This document shows, one piece after another, positions 6,260-7,102 of a DNA stretch of 7,102 nucleotides (position 1 is the stretch's first letter; every line of letters begins with the position of its first letter). Below the pieces are notes generated by a model, which worked only from the letters and a program-made list of their open reading frames with translations, made no database searches and had not been told where the DNA came from. Origin of the DNA: Thermoanaerobacterales bacterium (GTDB lineage: Bacteria; Actinomycetota; Acidimicrobiia; Acidimicrobiales; JACDCH01); assembly GCA_017577565.1 (NCBI GenBank), contig PKRH01000153.1:1-7102 (forward strand), read 5' to 3'. Both the position numbers and the translations under genes were made by a program.

Positions 6260-7102
6260 TCACGTGGCCGACCTGCGGTGTCGGCGGTTGGTCTTCTTGG
6301 GGGGTCGCCAGTTGGTGAGGTCGGTGGGGGTGAGTCCGTGGGTGTGGAGCTCGCTGGTGAGGAAGTCGGCGAAGAAGTCGCCGAGGCGCATGCCGCCTGC
6401 GGTGGGGTCGGGGTCGTTGTGCCATTGGCGGATCCAGGGGATCAGCTCGGCGATGCCGGCGAGTAGGGGGGTGAGCCGCTCGGTGTCCCAGCCGTCGCGG
6501 GTGCGGCGTTCTTCGTAGAGGGCGGCGAGGGCTTGGGCGGCCTGCAGGTGGTCCCAGCCGGCCCAGCCGACCAGCGGGGTGGGGTCGGTGTCGCGGTTGG
6601 CGCCGGGGTAGGAGATGAACCGCTCCTTGGGGACATCGAGCTTGCCGCGCAGTCGCCAGGCGGTGCCGGTGGCGAAGTCGGCCTTGGTGTACTTGGGGGG
6701 CACGGGGATGGTGCCGACGTCCTCGCCGGCGTCCTCGCGGCGCTGCAGCTCCCAGGTGCGCTCCCAGGCCTGGCGCTTGCGCATGCCGGGCTCGGTGTAG
6801 CGCCACGCGGCGAGGTAGGGGACGGCTTCGTCGGTGACGAGCTCGGAGACCAGGTCGGTCAGATCCACATCCACCCGTCCCGCGTAGAGCTGGGCGACCT
6901 GCACGAACTCCGCGTCGGTGCGGGCGTCATCGGCGAGCTGGGCGGCGGAGCGGGGACGGGGCTCGGGCCAGTAGCGGGGGTCCTCGAGCCGGTCCAGCAG
7001 ACAATTGCGAAGGGCTTCCTGCTCGAGGTCCTCCCAGGACTTCCAGTTCCAGCGGCGCTTGTGCTCCGGCCGCTCCACCAGACCCACGAACCGGTCTGAT
7101 TC
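6260..7102 (-). CDS. pglX: PglX, BREX-2 adenine-specific DNA methyltransferase (C-terminal 280 residues, partial)
   Basis: This is the 3' end of the BREX type 2 DNA adenine methyltransferase, which in this family methylates host DNA so that the defence can tell self from phage. The reading frame is open to the right edge (first visible residues ESDRFVGLVERPEHKRRW) and stops with TGA at 6262-6260. Family members are about 1200 residues long, so roughly three quarters, including the SAM-binding and NPPY catalytic motifs, lies outside the window. What identifies it is the conserved C-terminal region: a DPRYWPEPRPRSAAQLADDA stretch, then DEAVPYLAAWRY, then IPVPPKYTKADF, then RLRGKLDVPKERFISYPGA and GWAGWDHLQAA. 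It ends in a short basic tail (KKTNRRHRR). The GTG at 7087-7085 is an internal valine, not a start. The next frame begins 39 bases downstream, and pglY follows on the same strand, as expected in a BREX-2 operon. The recognition is from memory of the family; there is no catalytic motif to see here. Confidence 0.93.
   Translation of the reverse strand, partial: ESDRFVGLVERPEHKRRWNWKSWEDLEQEALRNCLLDRLEDPRYWPEPRPRSAAQLADDARTDAEFVQVAQLYAGRVDVDLTDLVSELVTDEAVPYLAAWRYTEPGMRKRQAWERTWELQRREDAGEDVGTIPVPPKYTKADFATGTAWRLRGKLDVPKERFISYPGANRDTDPTPLVGWAGWDHLQAAQALAALYEERRTRDGWDTERLTPLLAGIAELIPWIRQWHNDPDPTAGGMRLGDFFADFLTSELHTHGLTPTDLTNWRPPKKTNRRHRRSAT

Noticed and set aside
6299..6700. Six-base G runs in pglX (6299-6304, 6466-6471, 6695-6700) as phase-variable tracts
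   Set aside because: Six bases is short and common at this GC content. The visible part of pglX has no tract of the length expected for slippage.
6024..6806. A 260-codon minus-strand frame overlapping pglX and the DUF262 remnant
   Set aside because: It is a His/Arg/Pro-rich frame-shifted shadow of pglX that runs across the end of that gene with no recognisable motif.
1..7102. tRNA, rRNA, CRISPR arrays, transposases or integrase sites
   Set aside because: I looked on both strands and saw no repeat-spacer pattern, no tRNA-like fold and no transposase or integrase motif. Apart from the adapter, the window is filled by the BREX operon.

Overview
The window is about 7.1 kb of very GC-rich DNA. 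Every gene reads leftward on the minus strand, and codons mostly end in G or C. This composition, together with the gene content, points to a high-GC actinobacterium (Actinomycetota); I cannot name a genus. The locus is the middle of a type 2 BREX phage-defence operon, the Pgl (phage growth limitation) system first described in Streptomyces coelicolor.

In transcription order (right to left) the window holds four genes or gene parts. First is the 3' end of pglX, the adenine-specific DNA methyltransferase, cut by the right edge. Second is a 98-codon reading frame whose first 49 residues are the start of a DUF262 (GmrS/BrxU-like restriction enzyme) protein and whose remainder is unrelated sequence. 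Third is a complete pglY, a large P-loop ATPase of 1226 residues. Fourth is pglZ, an alkaline-phosphatase-superfamily protein that is not closed by a stop codon in the window. The three downstream genes are tightly linked: the DUF262-derived frame overlaps pglY by ATGA, and pglY overlaps pglZ by ATGA, so translation is probably coupled. PglX marks host DNA, while PglY and PglZ are needed for phage exclusion. The other usual BREX-2 genes (pglW, brxD, brxHI) are not in the window.

The leftmost 101 bases are not biological. Read on the minus strand they spell, with errors, a Nextera transposon end, the P5-side linker, an 8-nt index slot, the P5 adapter and an A-rich tail. The 80-90 bases next to them are a decaying read end full of G runs, in which the conserved end of the PglZ domain is still visible but corrupted. 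The left edge is therefore an untrimmed contig end, and the true 3' part of pglZ is missing rather than mutated.

The most interesting biological signal is the DUF262 remnant between pglX and pglY. It has lost nearly all of its gene and has substitutions at signature residues. An exact 10-bp repeat (CGAGGACCCC on the coding strand) lies before its own start and before the pglY start. This looks like an accessory type IV restriction gene that was gained in the BREX operon and then deleted.
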